Assembly (NCBI RefSeq): GCF_036549215.1
Contig: NZ_CP144371.1
Location: forward strand, 558,001-622,000
Reading direction: 5' to 3'
DNA from: Candidatus Blochmannia sp. SNP
GTDB lineage: Bacteria; Pseudomonadota; Gammaproteobacteria; Enterobacterales; Enterobacteriaceae
Length of the DNA stretch: 64,000 nucleotides
Shown here: positions 9,834 to 20,654 of the stretch, piece by piece
Layout of the letters: every line of letters starts with the position of its first letter
Position numbering within the stretch: position 1 is the first letter of the stretch
Notes under the pieces: generated by a model
What the model was told of the DNA's origin: nothing
What the model saw: the letters and a program-made list of their open reading frames with translations, nothing else
Database searches by the model: none
Translations under genes and position numbers: made by a program

Positions 9834-9874
9834 TTACATAATATTATAATCAAATATATTATAATATTATGTAA
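9834..9874. repeat. Inverted repeat, 17-bp arms
   Basis: Arms 9834-9850 (ttacataatattataat) and 9858-9874 pair perfectly around a 7-base loop. On the minus strand the 3' arm ends exactly at the first base of an AGGGAGG Shine-Dalgarno-like motif. Confidence 0.75.
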
Positions 9875-10256
9875 AACTATATTCTATATCAGAATGGTTA
9901 TCGTGTTTGATTGTGAAAAATTTTACTTAGTTATATATCTTATCTTAAATAAGATTCAGTAATCATTTATTATTTAATAAAATATTGTTTTTTATTTATA
10001 TTTATATTGCTAAATAAATAGTACAATTAGTATCGATTGTATTTATTATTTAACTCTATGTACTAATTATTCATAATTTATTATTTGTCTATAGAACTTT
10101 AAATTATAATTAAATATATGTGACATAACATAAATTATATAAAAAGTACAATTTATTTTTTGAATACAGATAAGATAGATGCTTTGTATAATATAAATGT
10201 GCATAATCTAATAACGTGATTTTTAACAATAAAAATGTGTATTTGTATTATTTATT

Positions 10257-11597
10257 TTAAGATCCTGCTATCTTCATGGAAGATATTAAAACAGATCCGC
10301 AATAAATATGGCCTCTTGTTTCAGTATCACATCCAATAGAAACAATGTTACAGAACATTTCTTTTAAATTTCCAGCGATAGTAATTTCATTTACTGGATA
10401 TTGAATATTTCCGTTTTCTACCCAAAACCCAGATACTCCACGTGAATAATTCCCGGTAATAATATTAACTCCTTGTCCCATTACACTAGTGATAATCAGC
10501 CCGCGATGCATATTTTTTATTAATTCTATAAAACTTAAATTTTGATAATTAATATACCAATTATAAATACCATCAGCATGCCCAGTGGTCTTTAGACCTA
10601 TTTTACGCGCAGAATAACTATTTAAAATCCAACTATTTAATATTCCATTTTCTACGATAGTACGGTTTAGTGTTTGTACTCCTTCACTATCAAACGGAGC
10701 AGAACCTAATCCTTTTAGGATATGTGGACGTTCTTTGATCGACATCCAAGAAGGGAAAATTTTTTTTTTCAAATAATTTAATAAAAAAGTAGATTTTTGG
10801 TATACATTATTTCCGCAAATAGCCTCTGCTAAATGATGGAATAGACTCGTGGCTATTTCAGCAGAAAATAATACTGGAGACTCAGTTGTTTTAATTTTTT
10901 TTGAATGTAAATGATCTACTGCTCGTTGAGCGCATTCTTGCCCAACCCATTCTGGTGATCGTAAATCATTGAATGAACGGCTTAATGTATATGCATAATT
11001 TTGTTCCATAATACCATTACTTGAAGCAATTACACTGCAGCATAAAGAATATTGACTACTGGTATAACTTTGTAACATACCATGACTATTTCCAAATACT
11101 TTAGTAGTAAAATAACCGTTAAATTTACCTCCTTCGGTAGAAATAATACGGTTATCATGGTTTAATGCTGTTTTTTCTGCTGTAGATGCTAAAGCCGCGC
11201 TTAATTTAGTATTTAAATCAATGGGATGAAATAGGTCAAGATTCATAGAATTGAATGCTAATAATTCTTTATCAGCAATACCAGAATATGGGTCTGGGGA
11301 GGTGTAACATGCTATATTCGCTGCGGCCTCAATAGTACTAATTATTGCTTTTTCGTGTAAATCACTTGAAAGCGCAGTTCCTTTTCGTTTTTGACGAAAT
11401 ATAGTTATATCTAAGATGTTATGACTATTAAATTCAACATTCTCAAGCTTTTCGTAACGAGTGCTAACAGTAATTCCTGTGGTTTTAATGATTGATACTT
11501 CTACTTCATTTGAATATGCATGCGCTAAATTTAAAGCTTGATCTACTATATTTTCTAGAAAGTTACGTTGTTGTATCATATTATATATCACATCCAT
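10257..11597 (-). CDS. pmbA: Metalloprotease subunit TldE (PmbA)
   Basis: Non-catalytic-type partner in the TldD/TldE heterodimeric protease, known in E. coli for maturing microcin B17 and degrading CcdA antitoxin. The protein aligns end to end with E. coli PmbA (450 residues). Landmarks include STRYEKLENVEFNS near the N-terminus, RYTSPDPY-like YTSPDPYSGIADKELLAF, FGNSHGMLQ, and the C-terminal ITIAGNLKEM and CGSVLISSMKIAG. It lacks the HExxxH motif, as expected for TldE. The ATG at 11597 has AGGAG six bases upstream and gives 446 residues; an upstream in-frame extension is not needed. A T10 run at 10760-10769 (A10 in the mRNA) is a slippage risk. tldD lies upstream on the same strand. Confidence 0.96.
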   Translation of the reverse strand: MDVIYNMIQQRNFLENIVDQALNLAHAYSNEVEVSIIKTTGITVSTRYEKLENVEFNSHNILDITIFRQKRKGTALSSDLHEKAIISTIEAAANIACYTSPDPYSGIADKELLAFNSMNLDLFHPIDLNTKLSAALASTAEKTALNHDNRIISTEGGKFNGYFTTKVFGNSHGMLQSYTSSQYSLCCSVIASSNGIMEQNYAYTLSRSFNDLRSPEWVGQECAQRAVDHLHSKKIKTTESPVLFSAEIATSLFHHLAEAICGNNVYQKSTFLLNYLKKKIFPSWMSIKERPHILKGLGSAPFDSEGVQTLNRTIVENGILNSWILNSYSARKIGLKTTGHADGIYNWYINYQNLSFIELIKNMHRGLIITSVMGQGVNIITGNYSRGVSGFWVENGNIQYPVNEITIAGNLKEMFCNIVSIGCDTETRGHIYCGSVLISSMKIAGS

Positions 11598-12021
11598 ATC
11601 ATTCTCCTGTAGTAAACATCCTTTATCAAAAATAGATTTGTGGAATTTAAGACTATATAACAAATATCAAGTATTGATATAATTTTATATCAATATTTTA
11701 TATAAACACGGAAAATTTTTAATTGATTACGAATGTTTATTAAAAAAAATTGCATAAATACATTATTTGTTACAATCAGTCACATAAGAAAATTTAATAA
11801 CATCAAAAGTAATATTTTAATACCAATAAATCTACATTAACCACAGAAAATTATATATACATATAATTTTCTGTGGTTAATGTAGATTTATTGGTATTAT
11901 AGATTATAAATAAAATATATATCTTTTATCTCAAAATGATATATATAAAGTAATTATATTCGATAACGCATAATTATTTTTGTTAATTACTAATAGTAAT
12001 TAGATCATATCTATAAATTAA
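11598..12021. other. Spacer between tldD and pmbA with a long inverted repeat
   Basis: 424 bases without a gene. Its centre is the 39-bp-arm inverted repeat at 11818-11899. Nothing else is recognised apart from the pmbA ribosome binding site. Confidence 0.65.
11818..11899. repeat. Perfect inverted repeat, 39-bp arms, 4-base loop
   Basis: Arm 11818-11856 is the exact reverse complement of 11861-11899, with loop atac. It begins 122 bases downstream of the tldD stop on the minus strand and ends about 220 bases before the pmbA start. There is no T-run after the stem on either strand. The arm length equals that of the repeat at 6122-6207, but the sequences are unrelated. Confidence 0.9.
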
Positions 12022-13497
12022 CTAGTTGGTTCCTCCAACAGTAATTTTATTTAATTTTATTGTTGGCTGACCTACCCCGACTGGTATACTTTGTCCGTTT
12101 TTTATACATGTTCCTACTCCTTTGTCTAAAGATAAATCATTTCCAACCATAGAAATATTTTTCATTATTTCTATTCCTGATCCTATTAAGGTGGCTCCTT
12201 TTATAGATTTTGTTATATAACCTTTTTCAATTAAGAAGGCTTCAGATGCAGAAAATACAAATTTTCCCGATGTAATATCTACTTGCCCACCATCAAAATT
12301 TGATGCATATATCCCATAATCTACACTGTTAATAATTTCTTCAGGCGTTGATTTTCCTGCTAGCATATAGGTATTAGTCATGCGTGGCATAGGTAAAGTA
12401 GCATACGATTCACGTCTGCCATTTCCTGTTGAATTGCATCCCATTAGTTTAGCATTTAATTTATCTTGCATATATCCTACCAGAATACCGTTTTTAATTA
12501 AAATATTATATTGACCAGGAACCCCTTCATCGTCAATAGTTAAGGATCCACGTAATTCTTTTAGTGTTGCATCATCCACTATTGTACATAATTCAGATGC
12601 TACTATGCTCCCGATTTTGTTAGTAAATATAGAGCTACCTCGTCTATTGAAATCTCCTTCTAGACCATGGCCTACTGCTTCATGTAATAAAATACCGGGC
12701 CAACCTGATCCTAAAACTACTGTCATAATCCCTGCTGGTGCTGCTATAGATTCAAGATTAATTAGCCCCATTCGGACGGCATCTTTTGTCCAGTGATCGG
12801 CTTTTGTTTCTCCTTCTATAATAGAGTTAAAAAAATCGTATCCAAATCTTCCACCGCCACCACTTATTCCTTGTTCTCGTTTGCCGTTCTGTTCTACTTG
12901 TACCAATATAGATAATCGAACTAATGGTCGAATGTCAGCGGCTAAAGTACCATCCGTAGCTGTTACTAAAATTTGTTCATAAACACCTGACAAATTGGCA
13001 TTAACTTTTTGTACCCTAGAATCAGTAGTTCGCGCTATTTTATCTATTCTCATTAATAATTCAATTTTTTCTTCTTTAGATACGCTAGACAATGGATTTA
13101 TACAGGAACATATAGGCGGGTAAGAATATTGATGAGTAGAACAAATATATTTGCGTCTAGGAGTAACAATAACAGTGTTATTATGGTGACGTTCATTGGT
13201 AATGCTAGTAGCAGCTTTCATGCTACATATTAATGCATCTAAAGTTAACTGATCGGTGTAAGCAAATCCTGTTTGCTCACCTGTAATTACTCGTATGCCA
13301 GCACCTTGATCTATAGCATAAGATCCAGATTTTATAATACTATCTTCAAGAGTCCATGTTTCATGAAAACACGATTGAAAATAAAGATCCGCATAATCCA
13401 CTTGAAATTTTTCTGTCATATTTAACAAATATGACAGATCGTCATGTTGTAATTTATTGGGTGTGAGTAATTGTTCACTAACAAGGTCTAAATTCAT
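12022..13497 (-). CDS. tldD: Metalloprotease subunit TldD
   Basis: Catalytic subunit of the TldD/TldE peptidase. The zinc motif HEAVGH is at residues 272-277. Other conserved segments are VSEQLL at the N-terminus, [32 protein letters not shown], and the C-terminal [19 protein letters not shown] and PVGVGQPT. It has 491 residues against 481 in E. coli. ATG at 13497 gives [11 protein letters not shown], matching E. coli. A 12-bp hairpin (13412-13438) lies within the 5' coding part. In E. coli tldD lies near mreBCD, as here, whereas pmbA lies far away. Confidence 0.97.
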   Translation of the reverse strand: MNLDLVSEQLLTPNKLQHDDLSYLLNMTEKFQVDYADLYFQSCFHETWTLEDSIIKSGSYAIDQGAGIRVITGEQTGFAYTDQLTLDALICSMKAATSITNERHHNNTVIVTPRRKYICSTHQYSYPPICSCINPLSSVSKEEKIELLMRIDKIARTTDSRVQKVNANLSGVYEQILVTATDGTLAADIRPLVRLSILVQVEQNGKREQGISGGGGRFGYDFFNSIIEGETKADHWTKDAVRMGLINLESIAAPAGIMTVVLGSGWPGILLHEAVGHGLEGDFNRRGSSIFTNKIGSIVASELCTIVDDATLKELRGSLTIDDEGVPGQYNILIKNGILVGYMQDKLNAKLMGCNSTGNGRRESYATLPMPRMTNTYMLAGKSTPEEIINSVDYGIYASNFDGGQVDITSGKFVFSASEAFLIEKGYITKSIKGATLIGSGIEIMKNISMVGNDLSLDKGVGTCIKNGQSIPVGVGQPTIKLNKITVGGTN

Positions 13498-14153
13498 ATC
13501 ACTCCTATTGATACTATTAAATTAATGTTTTATCTATATAACCACAATTTATTTATGTATTAAAACTTCACATTATTGCATTTTTTATCAATTTTTAGCA
13601 TAACTTGTTTATTAAATATAAACTTTAATTTTTAATTTTTAATTTAGTTTATGCATTTAACTGCGATGTTTGAACATGTCAGTTTTGTATCAGTTGGAAT
13701 ATCTTATTTTAATTAAAACACATAAATTTTATTTTCAGTATACTGTATTTTTGACAGATTAAATAACATTTTTAAAAATATTGTTATTAATTAAAATGAT
13801 TAAATATACACATGTGTATATTTAATCATTTTAATTAATATTGTTATTAATTAAAATGATTAAATATACACATGTGTATATTTAATCATTTTAATTAATA
13901 TTTTAAACTATTAATATTTATAATTTGATAAGTTAATATCTATTTTATATAGATTAATTTTAAGGATTGTTTTTTTACAACAAAAATTCGGTATTTAGTT
14001 ACTACTTAATAGTTGTTTCAATAGTATTTCAAGTAGTATTATTATTTATTAACAATTAATTTATAACGTTTAAGTAATTAAAAATTTATTTTTATTAAAA
14101 AGTATATAATTAATTCGACAATTTTATAATTCTTATAAATTATTAGTTATGTA
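13498..14153. other. Spacer between mreD and tldD with duplicated palindromes
   Basis: 656 bases with no gene. In E. coli yhdP, rng and yhdE lie here; no remnant of them is visible. The tandem palindromic repeat at 13781-13900 is the only clear structure. Confidence 0.65.
13781..13900. repeat. Tandem duplication of a 60-bp unit, each a palindrome
   Basis: 13781-13840 and 13841-13900 are identical 60-base units. Each contains a perfect 56-bp palindrome (13785-13840 and 13845-13900; 28-bp arms) centred on cacatgtg. The absence of any difference between the copies implies a recent duplication or active homogenisation. The array lies between the mreD stop and the tldD start, both on the minus strand. 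Confidence 0.92.
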
Positions 14154-14633
14154 TTAATTCCGACGGATTTTGCGCATTAAAAGAATTAAAAATGGCCATG
14201 ATCCTCCATCTAATAAACAATTCCAAAATATTTCTGGTGTAGTAATAAATACTTTAATCATTAAAAATTTTACTAAAAATATAATACTTTGATTAATAAA
14301 TGAAAGAAATATAACAATAAAAGATTGTCGCCAAATAGATACATACTTAAAGCAGTAAATATTTCGTGTTGCTAAATACGCAAGTATGCTTAAAGATAAG
14401 GAGTGCATCCCTAAAGTAGATCCCAGAACGATATCTGTTATTAATCCTAAAGTAAATCCAGTGCCTATGCTTACCTGATTTGGGAGTACTGTGATCCAAT
14501 GAATTAATAATATCATTATCCAAGATGGTTGCATCCACCATATTTGTGGGGAAAAGGGAATAATTTGTAATGTAATCGCAACCATAAAGGAACTATACAC
14601 CATCCATAGTTTATAACTATAAAATTTATGCAT
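14154..14633 (-). CDS. mreD: Rod shape-determining protein MreD
   Basis: Inner-membrane protein of the elongasome that helps couple MreB filaments to peptidoglycan synthesis. It has 159 residues (E. coli 162), is strongly hydrophobic, and has about five predicted membrane segments. Family matches include LQIIPFSPQIW, GTGFTLGLITDIVLGSTLGMHSL, SILAYL and the C-terminal WPFLILLMRKIR. It is the last gene of mreB-mreC-mreD, 47 bases after mreC. The start is ATG at 14633. Confidence 0.95.
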   Translation of the reverse strand: MHKFYSYKLWMVYSSFMVAITLQIIPFSPQIWWMQPSWIMILLIHWITVLPNQVSIGTGFTLGLITDIVLGSTLGMHSLSLSILAYLATRNIYCFKYVSIWRQSFIVIFLSFINQSIIFLVKFLMIKVFITTPEIFWNCLLDGGSWPFLILLMRKIRRN

Positions 14634-14680
14634 TTTTATGCATTACTTTTATTTAAATATTTTTAGATTCAATGTTATTA

Positions 14681-15496
14681 CTACTCCCAAATTAATATTG
14701 CATATCGTAAGCATTGTAATTTAACTGTCGGATGTGCCCGAATGATAGTAAAATCTTGCTCTGGTTTTACCATTATGTTGGATACTATTGCTACTGGATA
14801 TCCTTCTGGAAAACGCCCATCTAAACCGGATGTTACTAATATATCTCCAATGCATATATCGAGATTCCCTGAATATTCTGCGCGTAAATCTGTGTTATAT
14901 CCGCAACCCATTAAAATAAAGCGGATATTGTTTCGTTTTATTTGTACAGGTAAAGCATGTGCAGGATTACAAATTAACATAACGTGGCTACTAAATGTAT
15001 TAGTAGAAACTACTTGTCCTATTATTCCTGTATCCGTGATAACTGGTTGTCCTATATAGACATCATTGTTTGTTCCTTGACTTATAATAACTTGATTGTC
15101 ATATGGATCTGTGTTAATAAAGAGAATTTTAGTAATTATTTTTCGTTTATTATAACATAGTGGAGAATGAAGCAATTCACGTAATTTTATATTTTCTTGT
15201 TTGTATTGATCTATTAATAATAATTCACTATTTTTTAAAAATAATTCTTGACGTAATGTATGATTTTCTAATATTAATTTATTAGACTCTTTTAATATTT
15301 TTGAAGTATAATCAAATATATAGCGTGGTTTATCGCATAAGATATAAAGAAAATAAATAGAATTTTCTACGTAGTTTTTAAATCGAAGGAACATATTTAA
15401 TTTTCCATCAGCAATAATTATAATAATAGACATGATGATTGCTAAAAATAAACGTAACTCTAAATAAGGAAATTTATTACTTATAGTGCTATACAT
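14681..15496 (-). CDS. mreC: Rod shape-determining protein MreC, C-terminally short
   Basis: Membrane-anchored periplasmic scaffold of the elongasome. It has an N-terminal membrane segment (LFLAIIMSIIIIIADG, about 17-32), a coiled coil rich in ENHTLRQELFLKNSELL, and the beta-rich MreC core (QPVITDTGIIGQVV, HALPVQI, LVTSGLDGRFPEGYPVA). The ATG at 15496 has AAAGG 10 bases upstream and aligns with the E. coli start; an ATG 11 codons upstream at 15529 is the alternative. The protein ends at about residue 271, just after the core, against 367 in E. coli. The proline/alanine/glutamine-rich tail is therefore missing. Confidence 0.94.
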   Translation of the reverse strand: MYSTISNKFPYLELRLFLAIIMSIIIIIADGKLNMFLRFKNYVENSIYFLYILCDKPRYIFDYTSKILKESNKLILENHTLRQELFLKNSELLLIDQYKQENIKLRELLHSPLCYNKRKIITKILFINTDPYDNQVIISQGTNNDVYIGQPVITDTGIIGQVVSTNTFSSHVMLICNPAHALPVQIKRNNIRFILMGCGYNTDLRAEYSGNLDICIGDILVTSGLDGRFPEGYPVAIVSNIMVKPEQDFTIIRAHPTVKLQCLRYAILIWE

Positions 15497-15611
15497 AAGA
15501 TTAGTACCTTTGATTCCAATGATATGCATTTAATACATTACAAAGGAGATATAATTTTCATTTATATGATTTTATCAACTGAAAATATATAATTCTTTCA
15601 TAGTATTAAAA

Positions 15612-17352
<1,741 letters not shown>

Positions 17353-17811
17353 ATGATAAGTAAATTTCGTATTTTGTTAATAAATGGACCCAATTTAAAT
17401 TTATTAGGTACGCGTGAACCACGCATGTATGGTGATGAAACCTTATCGGATATTATTATAAGTTTGTATAAAACATCTGATTCTTTAGGTATGCATATGG
17501 ACCATTTTCAATCTAATGCAGAACATGAATTAATTAATTATATACATAACAGTTATAATAATGCAGATTTTATAATAATTAATCCTGCAGCTTTTACTCA
17601 TACTAGTATAGCGTTACGAGATGCAATTTTGTCCGTAGACATTGCTTTTATAGAGATTCATCTTTCCAATATATATACAAGAGAAAAATTCCGATATCGT
17701 TCATATTTATCTGATATTGCTCTTGGGGTAATTTGTGGGTTTGGAGTACATGGATACCATTTTGCTTTACATATGGCGTATAAATATTTGTCTAAAAAAA
17801 TTAATAAGTAA
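17353..17811 (+). CDS. aroQ: 3-Dehydroquinate dehydratase, type II
   Basis: Third step of the shikimate pathway (3-dehydroquinate to 3-dehydroshikimate), feeding aromatic amino acid synthesis. Type II enzyme landmarks are [16 protein letters not shown] near the N-terminus, the catalytic tyrosine in MYG (Y26), NPAAFTHTS, and the catalytic histidine in EIHLSN (H103). The ATG at 17353 aligns with enterobacterial homologues (MSDKF/MISKF). A GTG three codons upstream (17344) is possible; the AGGA at 17337-17340 is not ideally spaced for either. It has 152 residues. E. coli itself uses the unrelated AroD, while the aroQ-accB-accC order is found in other enterics. accB follows after 27 bases. Confidence 0.95.
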   Translation: MISKFRILLINGPNLNLLGTREPRMYGDETLSDIIISLYKTSDSLGMHMDHFQSNAEHELINYIHNSYNNADFIIINPAAFTHTSIALRDAILSVDIAFIEIHLSNIYTREKFRYRSYLSDIALGVICGFGVHGYHFALHMAYKYLSKKINK

Positions 17812-17838
17812 TATATCAAACATAGGTTTAGGTTTGTT

Positions 17839-18291
17839 ATGGATATTCGTAAAATTAAAAAATTAATCGCATTGATTGAATCATCTAATGTTTCTAAATT
17901 AGAGGTTTATGAAGGAAATAAAATAGTACGTATTACTCGCTCTGTGTCCAATATATCATCTTCTTCAACGTGTTTACCTATCACAAAGAATTCAGAAAAC
18001 CCAATATGTACTTCAAATATAGAAACGCACTATAAAGATATTAAATTAATAGACAGTGGACATGTTATACGTTCTCCAATGGTAGGTATTTTTTATATTA
18101 CTCCTAGCCCAGATTCTGATCCGTTTATATCAATAGGACAGACAGTTAAAGTTGGAGATACTTTATGCATTGTTGAAGCTATGAAAGTTATGAATCAAAT
18201 TCAATCAGATAAATCAGGTATAGTAAAAGCAATTTTACTTGATAATGGGCAACCAGTTGAATTTAATGAACCGTTACTTATCATCGAATAA
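17839..18291 (+). CDS. accB: Biotin carboxyl carrier protein of acetyl-CoA carboxylase
   Basis: Carries biotin between the biotin carboxylase (AccC) and carboxyltransferase (AccA/AccD) active sites for malonyl-CoA synthesis. The biotinyl domain occupies the C-terminal 75 residues, with the acceptor lysine K116 in VEAMKVMNQ. The N-terminal [21 protein letters not shown] matches E. coli. The linker is Ser/Asn-rich rather than Ala/Pro-rich. It has 150 residues (E. coli 156). The ATG at 17839 follows AGG 6 bases upstream. accC starts 10 bases after its stop, so the two are probably translated from one mRNA. Confidence 0.97.
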   Translation: MDIRKIKKLIALIESSNVSKLEVYEGNKIVRITRSVSNISSSSTCLPITKNSENPICTSNIETHYKDIKLIDSGHVIRSPMVGIFYITPSPDSDPFISIGQTVKVGDTLCIVEAMKVMNQIQSDKSGIVKAILLDNGQPVEFNEPLLIIE

Positions 18292-18301
18292 TGAGAATAG
18301 A

Positions 18302-19657
18302 ATGTTAGAGAAAATTGTCATTGCAAATCGAGGGGAAATAGCATTACGTATTTTGCGTGCGTGTAAAGAATTAGGAATAAAGACAGTAGCTGTATATTCA
18401 ACTGTAGATCGCGATTTAAAACATGTGCTTTTAGCAGATGAAACTGTTTGCATAGGCCCTCCGCCTGCAATTCATAGTTATTTAAACATTCCAGCTATTA
18501 TTTCAGCTGCAGAAATTACTGGGTCATCAGGAATTCATCCTGGTTATGGATTTTTGTCAGAAGACGCTAACTTTGCAGAACAGGTAGAACGCTCTGGTTT
18601 TGTTTTTATTGGACCATGCTCAGAAACTATCCGTTTAATGGGAAATAAAATATCTGCCATAGATATTATGAAAAAATCAGGGATAATGACGGTTCCAGGT
18701 TGGAGTTATGAACTTAATAAAAATATAAATGGCAACGTTTCTAATTTTTCATATCAGAACTTACATATTAATTATCCAATTATTATAAAATCTGCTCATG
18801 GAGGAGGAGGCCGTGGTATGTGTGTGGTTAGAAAAGAATCAGATTTACAAGATGCTATACGTATGATGCGATTGGAATCAAAAAATATGTTTAATAATGA
18901 TACTATTTATATAGAGCAATATTTGGAAAATCCAAGGCACATAGAGATACAGATTTTATCTGATGGTAAAGGAAATATAATTTATTTTACAGAACGTGAT
19001 TGTTCTATACAAAGAAGACGTCAAAAAATAGTAGAAGAAACTCCTGCATTAGGTATTAGCTCTGAAATGCGGCAATGTATAGGAGAAAGTTGCGTGCAGG
19101 TTTGTTACGATATTGGATATCGTGGGGTAGGCACATTTGAATTTTTATATGAAAATGGTGAATTCTTTTTTATAGAAATGAATACTCGTATTCAAGTTGA
19201 GCATCCGATTACAGAAATGGTTACCGGAATAGATCTCATTAAAGAGCAATTAAAAATTGCTTCTGGATATGCATTAGATATTAAACAACATACTATTAAG
19301 TCTGTAGGACATGCTATAGAATGTCGTATAAATGCTGAGGATTCTCATAGTTTTATACCTAGTTCGGGACGTATTACTAGGTTTCATGCGCCTGGAGGGT
19401 TAGGTGTACGTTGGGAATCTCATATTTATTCTGGATATTCAGTGCCGTCTTATTATGATTCAATGATAGGAAAATTAATTTGTTTTGGAGAAACACGTGA
19501 TATAGCCGTTGCTCGTATGAAAAATGCATTATTAGAATTGATTATTGATGGTATTAATACTAATATTGAATTACAATTAAAGATTGTGACTGATGAATCC
19601 TTTCAAAAAGGTAATAATATGAACATTCGTTATTTAGAAAATAAATTCAATATATAG
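18302..19657 (+). CDS. accC: Biotin carboxylase subunit of acetyl-CoA carboxylase
   Basis: ATP-dependent carboxylation of AccB-bound biotin. It has an ATP-grasp fold: N-terminal [20 protein letters not shown], the glycine-rich lid loop in [22 protein letters not shown], and the catalytic region [20 protein letters not shown]. It has 451 residues against 449 in E. coli. The ATG at 18302 reproduces the E. coli N-terminus; the frame stays open upstream over the end of accB but that part has no homology. It is the last gene of aroQ-accB-accC and converges on gmhB. Confidence 0.97.
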   Translation: MLEKIVIANRGEIALRILRACKELGIKTVAVYSTVDRDLKHVLLADETVCIGPPPAIHSYLNIPAIISAAEITGSSGIHPGYGFLSEDANFAEQVERSGFVFIGPCSETIRLMGNKISAIDIMKKSGIMTVPGWSYELNKNINGNVSNFSYQNLHINYPIIIKSAHGGGGRGMCVVRKESDLQDAIRMMRLESKNMFNNDTIYIEQYLENPRHIEIQILSDGKGNIIYFTERDCSIQRRRQKIVEETPALGISSEMRQCIGESCVQVCYDIGYRGVGTFEFLYENGEFFFIEMNTRIQVEHPITEMVTGIDLIKEQLKIASGYALDIKQHTIKSVGHAIECRINAEDSHSFIPSSGRITRFHAPGGLGVRWESHIYSGYSVPSYYDSMIGKLICFGETRDIAVARMKNALLELIIDGINTNIELQLKIVTDESFQKGNNMNIRYLENKFNI

Positions 19658-19817
19658 ATTAAAATATATGGGATGACTTTTGTCTTGTATAGGTAATTAT
19701 TGGTTTTAATTCTAAATAAGAGAGGGTGCGCCGCGTCAAAATTAAAATATAGGGGAATAATAATATAATTAAATAAATCAAATAGAATGCTAAAAGCAGA
19801 TTATAAAACAGGTTATA

Positions 19818-20372
19818 TTATTTTTGTATCTTTATCATATTTGGTAGGAATGCTAAGCTTTTTATAATCCAGGTTGCTATATTCTTAGATCTTTTTGTTG
19901 TTTCTTTTCCGCTGCATACTAATACGTTAGTCCCAATACCTGCTGCTTGTCCTGCTAACATATCATTTTCAGTATCTCCTACCATATAAGAATTAGTCAT
20001 ATTGATATTGAAACGTTGTTTTGCATCTAATAACATGCCTGGGTTAGGCTTGCGGCATAAACAGGTTTGTTTAAATTTTTTTATTATTCCTTTTGAATGG
20101 TGTGGGCAAAAGTAAATAGCATCTATGTGTACATGGTATAATTCCAGACAAAAAATCATCCATTTTGTTAACAATAAAAAATCGTTTTTAGTAAATAAAC
20201 CCCGTGCTATTCCAGATTGATTAGTAACTATAATTAAAAAAAAATTCATTCTTTTTAAAGTTATCATTGCATCTATAACATTTTCAATAAAATGAAAATT
20301 ATTAATGTTATGCACATAATGTTTATCTAGATTAATTGTACCATCTCGGTCCATAAATATAGCATTATTCAT
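19818..20372 (-). CDS. gmhB: D-glycero-beta-D-manno-heptose 1,7-bisphosphate 7-phosphatase
   Basis: HAD-family phosphatase in ADP-heptose synthesis for the lipopolysaccharide inner core. The nucleophile motif MDRDGT is at 7-12. TNQSG follows at about 50-54. Zinc ligands lie in CPHH (C89, H91) and CLCRKP (C104, C106). The acid pair is in VGDTENDM. It has 184 residues (E. coli 191). A T9 run in the coding strand (plus-strand A9 at 20236-20244) encodes NFFLI. The genomic order gmhB-proS-tilS is collinear with E. coli after loss of the metNIQ and rcsF interval. Confidence 0.96.
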   Translation of the reverse strand: MNNAIFMDRDGTINLDKHYVHNINNFHFIENVIDAMITLKRMNFFLIIVTNQSGIARGLFTKNDFLLLTKWMIFCLELYHVHIDAIYFCPHHSKGIIKKFKQTCLCRKPNPGMLLDAKQRFNINMTNSYMVGDTENDMLAGQAAGIGTNVLVCSGKETTKRSKNIATWIIKSLAFLPNMIKIQK

Positions 20373-20654
20373 CTTTGTGTTTTATATATATTTTGTAGTT
20401 ACAGATGTGTGTTTAATAAATATCGTTAAAAAATTTATATTATTCTAATTCTAACGTATAATTATGTATTCTACTTTAGATTAATGAATGACATGGTATA
20501 CAAATATTTTATTATAAGTATATTGTTATATTTATTTTATAAAATAGTGAAATTTTGTAACCAAACGTCATAGTATATATAAATATATTATTTTTTTATT
20601 GTCTGTTGTTATTAATAATAATAATAATAAAATCTTTTATATTAGGCAATGATC

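Larger units (their letters stand above)
8976..10256. other. 1.3-kb gene-free region between pmbA and lon
   Basis: The longest stretch here without a supported gene. It is very A+T-rich, with no long frame and no tRNA. One local exception is 9783-9874 (minus), where a hairpin abuts a strong Shine-Dalgarno and a 12-codon frame; it is listed separately. An isolated AGGAGG at 9652-9657 (plus) leads only to a two-codon frame. The length suggests one or more genes were lost here, but no remnant is recognisable. Confidence 0.55.

Noticed and set aside
15542..15548. AAAGGAG on the plus strand between mreC and mreB
   Set aside because: No plus-strand frame follows, and both flanking genes are on the minus strand.
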